Positions 28,534 through 37,432 of a DNA stretch of 64,000 nucleotides are shown here, piece by piece. The stretch spans positions 866,501 through 930,500 of the forward strand of contig NZ_CP018049.1 of the NCBI RefSeq assembly GCF_002934065.1, in the 5' to 3' direction. Source of the DNA: Pseudomonas orientalis (lineage in GTDB: Bacteria; Pseudomonadota; Gammaproteobacteria; Pseudomonadales; Pseudomonadaceae). Position 1 is the stretch's first letter. Each line of letters opens with the position of its first letter. Under the pieces are notes generated by a model that did not search any database, was not told the origin of the DNA, and saw only the letters and a list, made by a program, of their open reading frames with translations. The position numbers and the translations under genes were made by a program.

Positions 28534-28559
28534 CGGTCACCGGGCGGTGAGCGAGCTGG

Positions 28560-28588
28560 TTGCCGCATGCCCGATGCGGTGCTAGCTT
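28560..28588 (+). promoter_or_regulatory. Promoter of tRNA-Thr
   Basis: TTGCCG at 28560-28565 and TAGCTT at 28583-28588 are separated by 17 bases, with the tRNA starting 10 bases after. A short palindrome CCGCAT/ATGCGG lies in the spacer. The -10 is weak, so this is a candidate. Confidence 0.55.
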
Positions 28589-28597
28589 TAGCCCACC

Positions 28598-28673
28598 GCC
28601 CGTGTAGCTCAGCCGGTAGAGCAGCGCACTCGTAACGCGAAGGTCGCAGGTTCGATTCCTGTCTCGGGCACCA
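28598..28673 (+). tRNA. tRNA-Thr (anticodon CGT)
   Basis: This is a 76-base cloverleaf. The acceptor arm GCCCGTG pairs with CTCGGGC with one T-T mismatch, the anticodon loop ACTCGTAAC carries CGT, the T-loop is GTTCGATTC, and CCA is encoded. It sits between pilA and nadC, the same context as in P. aeruginosa, where this tRNA marks a recombination edge of pilin gene islands. Confidence 0.96.
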
Positions 28674-28843
28674 AGGCAACACTGTTTCACTTGTTTCAAA
28701 AGGCATGTTCCAAAGGCACTGTTTTCAGATGATCCCAGAATGGTTCTGAAGGCCAGACGAGCCGGCATTCGCGCCTGTTCTTTCGTATCTGCGCAACCTT
28801 GATGACCCAGATGCATCCCCATTCCTCGATCTAAGAGAACGAC

Positions 28844-29149
28844 ATGACCACAACTGAGATGACCCAGGAAGTTCGGCACCAGACAGCCCTCGACAAATAC
28901 CTCGAGGCAACGCCGCAGCTCAAAGAAGAGATCAAGGACCTGAGCGCTGACGACCAGCGTGATCAGGTTCAGTGGGCATTCGAGGACGAGGCGGAAAGCC
29001 AGAACCTCCAGCCTTGGGAACTGACCCTCAAATACACCTCTATGCCGGAAGAATTCGAAGCCTCACGGCTCGCTTTGCATAAGGAGGCAGCCGAAGTGCT
29101 GGGTGTCGAATGGGAAGAGTACTGCGAGATGAACAATCTTGTAGTCTAA
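28844..29149 (+). CDS. Small acidic protein, DUF6388-like
   Basis: This is a 101-aa soluble, acidic, helical protein (KYLEATPQLKEEIKDLSADDQRD, FEDEAESQNLQPWELTLKY). I think it belongs to the DUF6388 family but am not certain; no function is known. A GAACGAC-type weak site lies ahead of the ATG at 28844. It lies between tRNA-Thr and nadC, where accessory pilin genes occur in some P. aeruginosa strains. Confidence 0.7.
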   Translation: MTTTEMTQEVRHQTALDKYLEATPQLKEEIKDLSADDQRDQVQWAFEDEAESQNLQPWELTLKYTSMPEEFEASRLALHKEAAEVLGVEWEEYCEMNNLVV

Positions 29150-29158
29150 ACGCCGCCA

Positions 29159-29256
29159 GTAGGAGCGAGCTTGCTCGCGAAAAACGTTAACGATAGCGCG
29201 TGACATCTGAGTGCACGCGGTGCCTTTGAGTTTTTCGCGAGCAAGCTCGCTCCTAC
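29159..29256. repeat. REPIN of the GTAGGAGCGAGCTTGCTCGCG family (copy 2)
   Basis: This element has two opposite REP palindromes (CGAGCTTGCTCGCGAAAA and its mirror) with a core of about 50 bases. It starts 10 bases after the acidic protein's stop and ends 12 bases before the nadC stop. Its core matches the reverse complement of the core at 16806-16903 at most positions. Confidence 0.9.
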
Positions 29257-29268
29257 AGCCAAGGCTCT

Positions 29269-30117
29269 TTAGATACTGAGCCGCATCGACAAATCCACGG
29301 CCTTCACATCCTTGGTCATCGCACCAATGGAGATGTAGTCCACACCGGTCTCGGCGATGGGCAGCAAGGTGCTTTCATTGATCCCTCCGCTGGCTTCCAG
29401 CCTGGCCTTGCCTGCGTTCAGCCGCACGGCTTCGCGCATGTCGTCCAGGCTCAGTTCATCCAACATGATGATGTCGGCGCCCGCCGCCAGCGCTTCGCGC
29501 AACTCCTCCAGGCTTTCCACTTCGACCTCCACCGGCTTGCCCGGGGCGATTTTGTGGGCCGCGCTGATAGCCTGGGCAATGCCCCCGCACGCGGCGATAT
29601 GGTTTTCCTTGATCAGGAACGCGTCATACAACCCGATGCGATGATTGTGACAACCGCCGCAGGTGACCGCGTATTTCTGTGCCAGGCGCAGGCCCGGCAA
29701 TGTCTTGCGGGTGTCCAGCAGCTTGACCTGGGTGCTGGCGACGAAATCCGCCAGGTACCGGGCACGAGTGGCGACACCTGACAGCATCTGCAGGAAATTC
29801 AGCGCACTGCGTTCACCGGTGAGCAACGAGCGCGCCGGGCCTTCCAGGTGAAATAGAGGTTGGTTAGGGCTGACACGTTCACCATCGGCCACCTGCCAAT
29901 GCACGGCGACGCGGGGGTCCAGTTGGCGGAAGACCGTATCCACCCAGGCTGTCCCGGCAATAACGGCCGTATCGCGGGTAATGATGGTGGCCTTGGCCAG
30001 CCGTTCGGCCGGGATCAACTGTGCGGTGATATCACCGCTGCCGATGTCTTCCAGCAGTGCGCGGCGCACGTTGGCTTCGATTTCGACAGCGAGGTCGGCA
30101 ATACGCAGGTTCGGCAT
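29269..30117 (-). CDS. nadC: Nicotinate-nucleotide pyrophosphorylase (QPRTase)
   Basis: This 282-aa enzyme turns quinolinate and PRPP into nicotinate mononucleotide in NAD synthesis. Family motifs are visible: [14 protein letters not shown] near the N-terminus, [17 protein letters not shown], the active-site region [17 protein letters not shown], and KENHI, with EVEVESLEE and the glycine-rich ASGGIN. The ATG at 30117 begins [21 protein letters not shown], the usual start; the frame is open further back. It is the standard neighbour of the pilA/tRNA-Thr region. Confidence 0.94.
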   Translation of the reverse strand: MPNLRIADLAVEIEANVRRALLEDIGSGDITAQLIPAERLAKATIITRDTAVIAGTAWVDTVFRQLDPRVAVHWQVADGERVSPNQPLFHLEGPARSLLTGERSALNFLQMLSGVATRARYLADFVASTQVKLLDTRKTLPGLRLAQKYAVTCGGCHNHRIGLYDAFLIKENHIAACGGIAQAISAAHKIAPGKPVEVEVESLEELREALAAGADIIMLDELSLDDMREAVRLNAGKARLEASGGINESTLLPIAETGVDYISIGAMTKDVKAVDLSMRLSI

Positions 30118-30360
30118 AACAGGCTCCACAGACAAAGTGCCGCGATTATAGGGGCTGTGTGGACTGGAACCCAGACTCGCCATTCATTTACCGCGCAGGG
30201 CAGAGTTTACTGGCGCAACGCCCCTGATTTGCCGATAATCTCGCGCCTTGCAATTGGCGTCATAGCTTTGACGTCCTGATGGTGACCGGGTATTTGCAAT
30301 ACCCAGCGGGCCAGGCCCCGTTCTTGCCCATCTCAACACCCGCCGTTTCAGGAGGCCAGG

Positions 30361-32517
30361 ATGCACAATGACGGGAAGGTGGTGCCTATCAAGCAGGCAC
30401 AGGCCACGCCATCGCCGCTCGCACGTCTGCCGGTGGTGGTGCTGCAGGTGCGTGACAAAGCGGCGCAACAGTTGCAACAGGGGTTGCAGGAACTGTTCGA
30501 TAACGCCGACGACACCCTGTTCGAAATGGCCGACAAGGCCCGCAGCACAGTCGACCAGCATATTTTCTTTGAGGCCATGCGCGACCTGCGCCTCAAGCGC
30601 AAGAACTTCGAGCGCGTGTTCATGGAACACCTGTATGCCGCCTTCGCCAGTCTGAGTCAGGCCGATAGCGGCAAGTTGCATCCGGTGCCAGTGGTGTCCT
30701 ATGAGATTGCCGACACTGCCCGGGCGGATGACCGGGAAAAGGCCGTGGCACTGGCGGCAATGCTCGGTCGGGTGCAACACCGTGACGGCTTGGCGCTCGG
30801 GCAACTGAGCGCGCGTTTGAGTGAAGTGCTGGGCAGGCCCATGACCGATCATGAGAATCCTCTGGGCCCTGCACGGCTTTGCCAGTTTTTTTTGCAGGCC
30901 GGCCGCAGTCTGGGGGTGGAGATCCGGGTCAAGCTGATCATCCTCAAGCTTTTCGAGAAATACGTGCTCAGCGATGCCGACCAGCTCTATGGCGAAGCCA
31001 ATCAACTGCTGGTTGCCACCGGGGTCCTGCCTGGACTCAAGAGCGTGCCGTCCCGTCGCGCGGGAGGGCGCGTTGCGCGGAAGCTTCAGCACCAGGCCCG
31101 TCCGCCGGCCGCCGAACCCCCTTGTGACGAAAGCGGCGTGCAGGCCTTTACCGCCTTGCAAGCGTTGCTGGTCGGGATGCGCGGCAGCGTAGCGCCAACC
31201 CTTGAAGCCAGTGCGCAACCGCAACCCATCGCCAGCCGAGACCTGCTGCGCCTGCTGTCGCATTTGCAGCAATACGTACCGGAGCCTGGGGCCGAAGACG
31301 ATGTCGACCTGCGCAACCAGCTGGAACAGTTGCTGACTCGCGTCAGCGTCAAGAGCGGCAAGTCGCGGGTGCTGGAGGCGGCCGACGAGGACGTGATCAA
31401 CCTCGTCGCGCTGCTTTTTGAGTTCATCCGCAATGACCGCAGTGTGCCCCACGCCTTCAAAGCCCTGATCGCGCGCTTGCAGATTCCGATACTGAAAGTC
31501 GCCGTGCTGGACAAGAGCCTGTTCAGTTGCCCCGGGCACCCGGCCCGACGCTTGCTCAATCAGATCGCCAGTGCCGCCATGGGTTGCAGCCCGTACACTG
31601 GCTATCAGAACGACAGCCTGTACCTGCGTATCGAACAGGTCATCCAGCGCCTATTGAATGAGTTCATCGAAGACCCGGCGATTTTTTCGCAGTTACTGGC
31701 GCAATTCAGCACATTCATCAATCAAGAGCAGCAGCGCAGTGAGTTGCTCGAGCAGCACACCCGTGACGTCGAGGAAGGGCGCCTGCGTACCGAGGTCGCT
31801 CGCCAGCGCGTGGTGCAAGCGCTGAACCGGCGGTTATCAGGCAAGGTCCTGCCGCCGTTCGTGGTGCAGTTTCTGCAACAGACCTGGAGCCAGGTGCTGT
31901 TGCTGGCCAACCTCAAGCACGGCGAACACTCGGTGCAGTGGCAAACCGGGCTGCGCACCATGGATGAATTGATCTGGAGCGTCGGCCTGCACGAAGACAC
32001 CGAGGCGGGGCGGCATCTGCTGGAGCAATTGCCAGGGTTGCTCAAGTCGTTGCGCGACGGGCTGGCCGGTGCAGCGTTCGATCCCTTCAGCACCCGTGAG
32101 TTCTTTTTACGCTTGCAGAACGTACATGTTCAAACCTGTGAAGGTGAGGGCGGCAGCGGACTGATTGAAGTCCGCGAGCCCTTCGTCCTCGGCACCCGGC
32201 TGTCGGATGCCGTCGAAGACCTGCCGCATGATGACCCGGATCTGCTCAAGGTCTACCCGCTGCGGGTCGGCGGTTGGGTGGAGTTCCAGCAGGACGCAGA
32301 CACGATGCTGCGGTGCAAGCTCACCGCGATCATGGCGCCGAACCATCGTTATATTTTCGTCAGCCGCACGGGGCTCAAGGTCCTGGAGAAAACTCCCGGG
32401 CAATTGGCTGCGGCTTTCAAGTGCGGCGCCCTGCGCAGCCTGGACGAGGGTTTGCTGTTCGACCGCGCCCTGGCGGCGGTGATTGGTAACCTGCGTCAAC
32501 TCAATCGCGGCAAGTGA
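30361..32517 (+). CDS. DUF1631 family protein
   Basis: This is a 718-aa soluble protein of the DUF1631 family (described in databases under an old thymidine-phosphorylase label; no proven role). It opens MHNDGKVVPIKQAQA, has a long helical middle, and ends with a region that resembles a PilZ-like or binding domain (MLRCKLTAIMAPNHRYIFVSRTGLKVLEK). No enzyme motif or membrane segment is clear. A strong AGGAGG site precedes the ATG. In P. aeruginosa a homologue also sits between nadC and ampD. It is 61 bases upstream of ampD in the same direction. Confidence 0.86.
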   Translation: MHNDGKVVPIKQAQATPSPLARLPVVVLQVRDKAAQQLQQGLQELFDNADDTLFEMADKARSTVDQHIFFEAMRDLRLKRKNFERVFMEHLYAAFASLSQADSGKLHPVPVVSYEIADTARADDREKAVALAAMLGRVQHRDGLALGQLSARLSEVLGRPMTDHENPLGPARLCQFFLQAGRSLGVEIRVKLIILKLFEKYVLSDADQLYGEANQLLVATGVLPGLKSVPSRRAGGRVARKLQHQARPPAAEPPCDESGVQAFTALQALLVGMRGSVAPTLEASAQPQPIASRDLLRLLSHLQQYVPEPGAEDDVDLRNQLEQLLTRVSVKSGKSRVLEAADEDVINLVALLFEFIRNDRSVPHAFKALIARLQIPILKVAVLDKSLFSCPGHPARRLLNQIASAAMGCSPYTGYQNDSLYLRIEQVIQRLLNEFIEDPAIFSQLLAQFSTFINQEQQRSELLEQHTRDVEEGRLRTEVARQRVVQALNRRLSGKVLPPFVVQFLQQTWSQVLLLANLKHGEHSVQWQTGLRTMDELIWSVGLHEDTEAGRHLLEQLPGLLKSLRDGLAGAAFDPFSTREFFLRLQNVHVQTCEGEGGSGLIEVREPFVLGTRLSDAVEDLPHDDPDLLKVYPLRVGGWVEFQQDADTMLRCKLTAIMAPNHRYIFVSRTGLKVLEKTPGQLAAAFKCGALRSLDEGLLFDRALAAVIGNLRQLNRGK

Positions 32518-32578
32518 TCGCAACCGCAGGGCGGAACGCGGCATACTGGTAACACTTCGTCTCATTCAAGGAGCCTGT

Positions 32579-33142
32579 ATGCAGTTGGACCCCGTCAGCG
32601 GTTGGTTCGAGGGCATTCGCCATTGCCCTTCGCCCAACTTCAACGAGCGCCCGGCAGGCGAGGTATCGCTGTTGGTGGTACATAACATCAGCTTGCCCCC
32701 GGCGCAGTTTGCCACCGGTAAAGTGCAGGAGTTTTTCCAGAATCGCCTGGATGTAACGGAGCACGCCTACTTTGAGGGGATAGTCGACCTACGGGTCTCT
32801 GCGCATTTTCTGATTGAGCGTGACGGAGCAGTGACGCAGTTTGTGGCGTGCCAGGACCGGGCTTGGCATGCGGGCGTTTCCAGCTTTGAGGGCCGCGACA
32901 CCTGCAACGATTTTTCATTGGGCATCGAGCTCGAAGGCACGGACGATCTGCCGTTCACCGATGCCCAGTACGAGGCGCTGATTGACCTTGCGCGCCAGTT
33001 GCTCGCAGCCTACCCCGCGATCACTCCCCAACGTATCTGCGGTCACAGCGACATCGCCCCTGGCCGCAAAACCGATCCGGGCCAGGCTTTTGATTGGAAG
33101 CGCTTTCGCAGCGCGCTGCAGGATGGAGGACATACACAATGA
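32579..33142 (+). CDS. ampD: 1,6-anhydro-N-acetylmuramyl-L-alanine amidase AmpD
   Basis: This 187-aa cytoplasmic zinc amidase recycles muropeptides by cutting the peptide from 1,6-anhydro-MurNAc and so keeps the beta-lactamase regulator AmpR silent. The three zinc ligands fit: H35 in LVVHNIS, H156 in CGHSDIAPGRKTDPG and D166 in the same motif. The start ATG at 32579 follows AAGGAG. Its loss in other Pseudomonas derepresses AmpC. It overlaps ampE (ATGA). Confidence 0.96.
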   Translation: MQLDPVSGWFEGIRHCPSPNFNERPAGEVSLLVVHNISLPPAQFATGKVQEFFQNRLDVTEHAYFEGIVDLRVSAHFLIERDGAVTQFVACQDRAWHAGVSSFEGRDTCNDFSLGIELEGTDDLPFTDAQYEALIDLARQLLAAYPAITPQRICGHSDIAPGRKTDPGQAFDWKRFRSALQDGGHTQ

Positions 33143-33975
33143 GTTTCCTGGTGCTGGTGCTGGCAGTGTGGATCGAGAAGTTCTCGGCTTTACGTCAGCG
33201 GTTGCAGCGCGACGGCGGATGGCTGCATGAGCTGACCAAGCTTGAATCGAGCCCGCGCATGGGCAAGCGGCCCTGGCTGATCCTGCTGGCGCTGGTGCTG
33301 CTGCCGGTGGCGCTGCTGGGCTTGCTGCTGCTGGTGCTGGAGCCCGTGGCCTATGGTTTGTTGGCGTTGCCGGTGCATGTGCTGGTGGTGATCTACAGCC
33401 TGGGCCGTGGCGATCTGTTGGCCGCGTTGGGACCCTTTCGTGATGCCTGGCGGCGCGGTGATCTGCAAGCCGCCGAGCATGTGGCCGAACGTGACTTGAA
33501 GCTGGGCGCCGACAGTGGCGAGCAACTGCTCGAGCGGGTTCAAGGCTATGTGCTGTGGCAGGCGTACCAGAGCTTTTTCGCGGTGATTTTCTGGTATTTC
33601 CTGCTGGGCCCGGTGGCCGCTCTGGCCTATCGCCTGCTGGCGCTGGCCAGTGAGCACAGCGAGAACCCCCTGGTGGCCGAGCGCGCCACGCAAATGCGCC
33701 ACGCCTTTGACTGGCTGCCCGTGCGTCTGCTGGCGGCGAGCTTTGCCCTGGTGGGCAATTTTGTCGGGGTCAGCCGGGTGATGCTCCACGAATTGTTGAG
33801 CTGGGATATCAGCGCTGCACGGCTGGTGGAAAAGGTCGGCCTGGCGGCTGCGGAAATACCGCCACCGGTGGTGGGCGCCGAAGGCATCACCAGTCTTGAC
33901 CAGCTGTGGGAATTGCTCCTGCGTGCGGCAGTGCTGTGGTATGCCGGATTTGCCATCTGGACGGTGTTGCCCTGA
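33139..33975 (+). CDS. ampE: Regulatory signalling membrane protein AmpE
   Basis: This is a 278-aa inner-membrane protein with about four hydrophobic segments (FLVLVLAVWIEKFSALR, LILLALVLLPVALLGLLLLVLE, FFAVIFWYFLLGPVAALAYRL, VLWYAGFAIW). It matches AmpE of the ampDE operon; its role in cell wall turnover or quality control is not fully settled. The start overlaps ampD as ATGA with GGAGGA ahead. Confidence 0.93.
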   Translation: MSFLVLVLAVWIEKFSALRQRLQRDGGWLHELTKLESSPRMGKRPWLILLALVLLPVALLGLLLLVLEPVAYGLLALPVHVLVVIYSLGRGDLLAALGPFRDAWRRGDLQAAEHVAERDLKLGADSGEQLLERVQGYVLWQAYQSFFAVIFWYFLLGPVAALAYRLLALASEHSENPLVAERATQMRHAFDWLPVRLLAASFALVGNFVGVSRVMLHELLSWDISAARLVEKVGLAAAEIPPPVVGAEGITSLDQLWELLLRAAVLWYAGFAIWTVLP

Positions 33976-33990
33976 GACAACCGGCAGGGG

Positions 33991-34001
33991 CCCCCCCCCC
34001 C
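33991..34001. repeat. Run of eleven C between ampE and chemoreceptor gene
   Basis: Eleven consecutive C follow GGGG at 33987-33990, in the 146-base gap before the chemoreceptor. The arms CGGCAGGGG and CCCCTGTCG can form a hairpin around seven C. The run may be unstable by slippage. Confidence 0.85.
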
Positions 34002-34121
34002 TGTCGTTAACTTTACGTTACAAAACTCCCTTTCAAATTGAGCTATACAGACAGAGCGCCAATAGTGGCTATCTGCCGCCGCCCTGCGCCTCAATAAAAA
34101 TAATAGAAGGGGAGATCACCT

Positions 34122-36152
34122 GTGAAGCGCTTGCTCTATCCCGCCGTCGCGTTGATGAATCGCCTGAGTTTCGGCCTGAAGTTCAGTCTGATCAGTGTGC
34201 TGTTCCTGCTGCCGATGCTGGCGACCAACTATGTTCTGGTGCGTGACGCCTGGGCTGAGTTCCAGGGCACCCGCATTGAACTGCAAAGCCTCGATCTGCT
34301 TGGTGGCAGCCTGGTGGTGCGTCGCGAGCTGGAAGCGCTCAATAACCAGGTGCAGATCAACGCGACCCTCGGCCAATCCGCAAAGGCCGGTGACCTTGAA
34401 GCCAGCATCAATGCCCTGGAGCAGAGTGTGCTCGGCCGTGTGCAGGGACTCAGTGCGATGGCTACCGAGCCCGAGCAGGTTGCCGCCTTCGATGCCAAGC
34501 GTGACGAACTGATTGCCGCATTCAAGGCTCAGCAACAGGAAACGTCGCTGCTCAACAAAACTGCGTTGATCGGCAAATTGCTCAACCAGGCCCAGATACT
34601 CAGCCAGATCATCGCCAGTCAATCGGGCTTGAGCCGGGATTCGCAGAGCGATCTGCGCCAGCTCAGCGACCTGATCACCGCCGTCACCCCACACGTCACG
34701 CAGTTGCTCGGCGAAGGGCGTGCGATGGGCGCGTATTCCCTGGGCCAGGGCTTTATCAATTCGTCCTCCAGCACGCGCTTTGACGAATTGCTGCAGCAGT
34801 TGGAAAAGCTCCAGGGCGAATATGGCCTGAAGCTGCAGGATGCGCTCGGCGCCAGCCATGCCGCGCAGGTGGCGCTTGATCCCGTGGCGCAAGCCAGCCG
34901 GGCCAGCCTCAAGCAGGGCGCCGAATTGTTCGAAGAGCGGGTGGTGGTGGCTGAAACCCTGGACACACCGTGGCAGGGCTTCTATGACGATGTCAGCCAA
35001 CTGATGGCCAAGACCTACCAGCTTGATGACGCGACCCTGGCATTTCTCAAGCAGCAACTGGAGCAACGTCTGGCACAGAAGCGCCTGCACATGCTGCTGT
35101 TGGTCACGGCGCTGGTGGCGGTATTTGCGCTGATTTTCTACTTGTATGCAGGCTTCTATGCGTCCACGCGCGCGACCTTGCGCAGCCTTGGGGCGATGAT
35201 GGACAAAGTGGCGGCCGGCGATATGACGGTCAGCTTCGTGGCTGAAAGTCGCGATGAACTGGGGGAGTTGGGCCAGGTATTCAATGGCACCGTGGCCAGG
35301 ATCCACGACCTGATCGAGCGCGTCGGGCACACGGTCGGCCAGGTCGAGCTGCAAGCCGGGCAAGTACAGGCAGTCTCAGCGCAGAGCAACCAGGCGGTGT
35401 CCGGCCAGCGCAGTCAGATCGAGCAAGTGGCAACGGCGATGAACCAGATGTCATCCACCGCCCAGGAGGTGGCGCGCAGCGCCGCAGCCGCTGTCAGCAG
35501 CGCGCGCAGTGTCAACGATGAAACTGTCAGCGGCCGTGGGCTGGTGCAGTCCCAGCAAGGCAGCATTGCGCGCCTGGCGTCGGAGATCGATGAGTCGGTG
35601 CGGGTGATCAACCAGCTGGCTGCCGACAGCCAGGCCATCAGTAGCGTGTTGGACGTGATCAAAAGCATCGCCGAGCAAACCAATCTGCTGGCGCTCAACG
35701 CAGCCATTGAGGCCGCGCGCGCCGGTGAGCAGGGGCGTGGTTTTGCAGTGGTGGCCGACGAGGTGCGCACGCTGGCGCGGCGTACCCAGCAGTCCACCGA
35801 AGAAATCGAGCAGATGATCGGGCGCCTGCACAGTGGCGTCGGCGCAGCGGTCAAGGCCATGGGCGCCAGCCATGACATGGCCAATGGCACGGTAGGGCAG
35901 TCGGAAAAAGTCCAGCAAGCCCTGGAGAACATCCTCGGGGCGGTAGGCATGATCGTCGATCAGAACCAGCAGATTGCGGCCGCCGTGGAGCAGCAAACGG
36001 CCGTCGCCCATGAGATTGATCAGAATATCGTCGCTATCAATCGCGCAGGTGAGCACGCCGCCCAGGGGGCCGACCAGACCGAAGCGGCCAGCTATCATTT
36101 GTCGCAGCAGGTGATGGAATTGAAGCAGTTGATTGGCGCGTTTCGCGTGTAG
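34122..36152 (+). CDS. Methyl-accepting chemotaxis protein
   Basis: This is a 676-aa chemoreceptor with one N-terminal membrane segment (about 20-41), a periplasmic, all-helical ligand-binding region of about 280 residues (the length and helical pattern suggest a helical bimodular HBM-type sensor), a second membrane segment (about 322-344, MLLLVTALVAVFALIFYLY), a HAMP domain and a long signalling domain. The tip contains IAEQTNLLALNAAIEAARAGE and RGFAVVADEVRTLARRT, the most conserved part of the family. It starts at GTG with GGGGAG ahead. In P. aeruginosa a chemoreceptor holds the same place, after ampE. Ligand is unknown. Confidence 0.93.
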   Translation: MKRLLYPAVALMNRLSFGLKFSLISVLFLLPMLATNYVLVRDAWAEFQGTRIELQSLDLLGGSLVVRRELEALNNQVQINATLGQSAKAGDLEASINALEQSVLGRVQGLSAMATEPEQVAAFDAKRDELIAAFKAQQQETSLLNKTALIGKLLNQAQILSQIIASQSGLSRDSQSDLRQLSDLITAVTPHVTQLLGEGRAMGAYSLGQGFINSSSSTRFDELLQQLEKLQGEYGLKLQDALGASHAAQVALDPVAQASRASLKQGAELFEERVVVAETLDTPWQGFYDDVSQLMAKTYQLDDATLAFLKQQLEQRLAQKRLHMLLLVTALVAVFALIFYLYAGFYASTRATLRSLGAMMDKVAAGDMTVSFVAESRDELGELGQVFNGTVARIHDLIERVGHTVGQVELQAGQVQAVSAQSNQAVSGQRSQIEQVATAMNQMSSTAQEVARSAAAAVSSARSVNDETVSGRGLVQSQQGSIARLASEIDESVRVINQLAADSQAISSVLDVIKSIAEQTNLLALNAAIEAARAGEQGRGFAVVADEVRTLARRTQQSTEEIEQMIGRLHSGVGAAVKAMGASHDMANGTVGQSEKVQQALENILGAVGMIVDQNQQIAAAVEQQTAVAHEIDQNIVAINRAGEHAAQGADQTEAASYHLSQQVMELKQLIGAFRV

Positions 36153-36278
36153 GAATTGTCGGTGGGATTTAGCGCTGCCCGGCGTAGCACTTATCCTGAT
36201 TTCGCTGATGGCCTTTCAATGCGTCGTGAATAGGTGAAAATTTGTATCCTCTGGTCACGGTCCCAAGGAGGCACGGTG

Positions 36279-36707
36279 ATGGCCGCTGTCATCGGCATCA
36301 AAGGGCATTGCGCCCACTGCGACATGACGTTTGAACTCAAACCCTGGCAACTGAATGCCATTGCCATCGACGAACCCTTTGTCTGTACCTATTGCCACGC
36401 GTGCCTGCAGTTGTGCTGCCGAAAACAGCTGCGGCGCTTTCGTGCCCTCGACCAATGGGCCCTGGTGCCGCCTGGCATGATCATGCTGACGTGCGCGAGC
36501 CTCCTGGCGGCGCTGTTTGCAGAATGGCTGGGGCTGCTCAGCGTGATCGGGCAATTCAACATTTCGCTGGCGACGCTGTTGATCCACTTTCTGGTGTTGC
36601 GCTACGTGCGCCATCGGCAAAGGATGACCTTGAGTCTGCAGGCGGTCAGCCGGTTACCACTGGAACAGCTCGCACGCGTTGCGTGTGCTCGCCTCAGCCA
36701 GCCGTGA
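36279..36707 (+). CDS. Zinc-ribbon-containing membrane protein of unknown function
   Basis: This 142-aa protein opens with MAAVIGIKGHCAHCDMTFELKPW and has CTYCHAC (residues 31-37), paired cysteines that look like a zinc ribbon, followed by two hydrophobic segments (ALVPPGMIMLTCASLLAALFAEW and ISLATLLIHFLVLRY). AAGGAGG lies 8 bases ahead of the ATG at 36279. Its last 54 bases overlap the convergent tatD gene. No family is recognised. Confidence 0.72.
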   Translation: MAAVIGIKGHCAHCDMTFELKPWQLNAIAIDEPFVCTYCHACLQLCCRKQLRRFRALDQWALVPPGMIMLTCASLLAALFAEWLGLLSVIGQFNISLATLLIHFLVLRYVRHRQRMTLSLQAVSRLPLEQLARVACARLSQP

Positions 36708-37430
36708 AGCGCTGATGCCCATCCGTTCGGCCAGGGCGCTGCAGATAGCCGGCAAGTGTTGTGGGCTGTTGCGCTGGCCCGGATACATGGCCGGGGCCAT
36801 ATCCGGCGCGTCCGTCTCCAGCACCACCGCTTCCAATGGCAATTGGGCCAGCACCTTGTGCATGCGCAAGGCCTGGGGCCAGGTGGCGGCACCGCCCAGG
36901 CCCAGCTTGAAGCCGAGCTTGATGTACTCGCGGGCCTCTTCCCGGCTGCCGGCGAACGCATGAATGATGCCGCCACGCGGCAGGCGGATGCGCTTGAGTG
37001 TGGCGATCACCGCCGCGTGACTGCGGCGTACGTGGAGCAAGGCGGGCAGGGCGAAATCCACCGCCAGTTTCAACTGGGCTTCGAACAGCGCTTGCTGGCG
37101 CTCTCGGTCCAGGTGCTCAAGAAAGTAATCCAGGCCGATTTCACCCACGGCGCACAGTTGCCGGTGGCCCTGCAGGCGCGTCAGCCAGTCGCCCAATTCC
37201 AGCAGGTCGGCAGGGCGGTGCTCATCGAGATACACCGGGTGCAGGCCGAAGGCGGCGAACAAGCCTTCATCCTCCACCACAAGATCCCACAACCGTTGCC
37301 AATTGCGCTGATAAACCCCAAGCACCACCATGCGCCGCACACCGAGTAGACGGCTGTGGGCGAGGACCTGCGGACGATCACTGTCGAAGTCCGCGAAATC
37401 CAGGTGGGTGTGGGTGTCGATCAGCTCCAC
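36654..37430 (-). CDS. TatD-family metal-dependent hydrolase
   Basis: This 258-aa protein is a TIM-barrel deoxyribonuclease-type hydrolase. The first metal ligands are visible as IDTHTHLDF at the N-terminus. The family motifs GEIGLDYF, VRRSHAAVIAT and VVLETDAPDMAPAMYPGQRNSPQHLPAI are present. Members have 3'-5' exonuclease activity; the specific role here is not known. Its end overlaps the convergent zinc-ribbon gene by 54 bp. It lies immediately downstream of fruR, whose stop region begins at 37433, and was probably transcribed with it. Confidence 0.92.
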   Translation of the reverse strand: MELIDTHTHLDFADFDSDRPQVLAHSRLLGVRRMVVLGVYQRNWQRLWDLVVEDEGLFAAFGLHPVYLDEHRPADLLELGDWLTRLQGHRQLCAVGEIGLDYFLEHLDRERQQALFEAQLKLAVDFALPALLHVRRSHAAVIATLKRIRLPRGGIIHAFAGSREEAREYIKLGFKLGLGGAATWPQALRMHKVLAQLPLEAVVLETDAPDMAPAMYPGQRNSPQHLPAICSALAERMGISASRLAEASTRNACELFQW

Positions 37431-37432
37431 GC

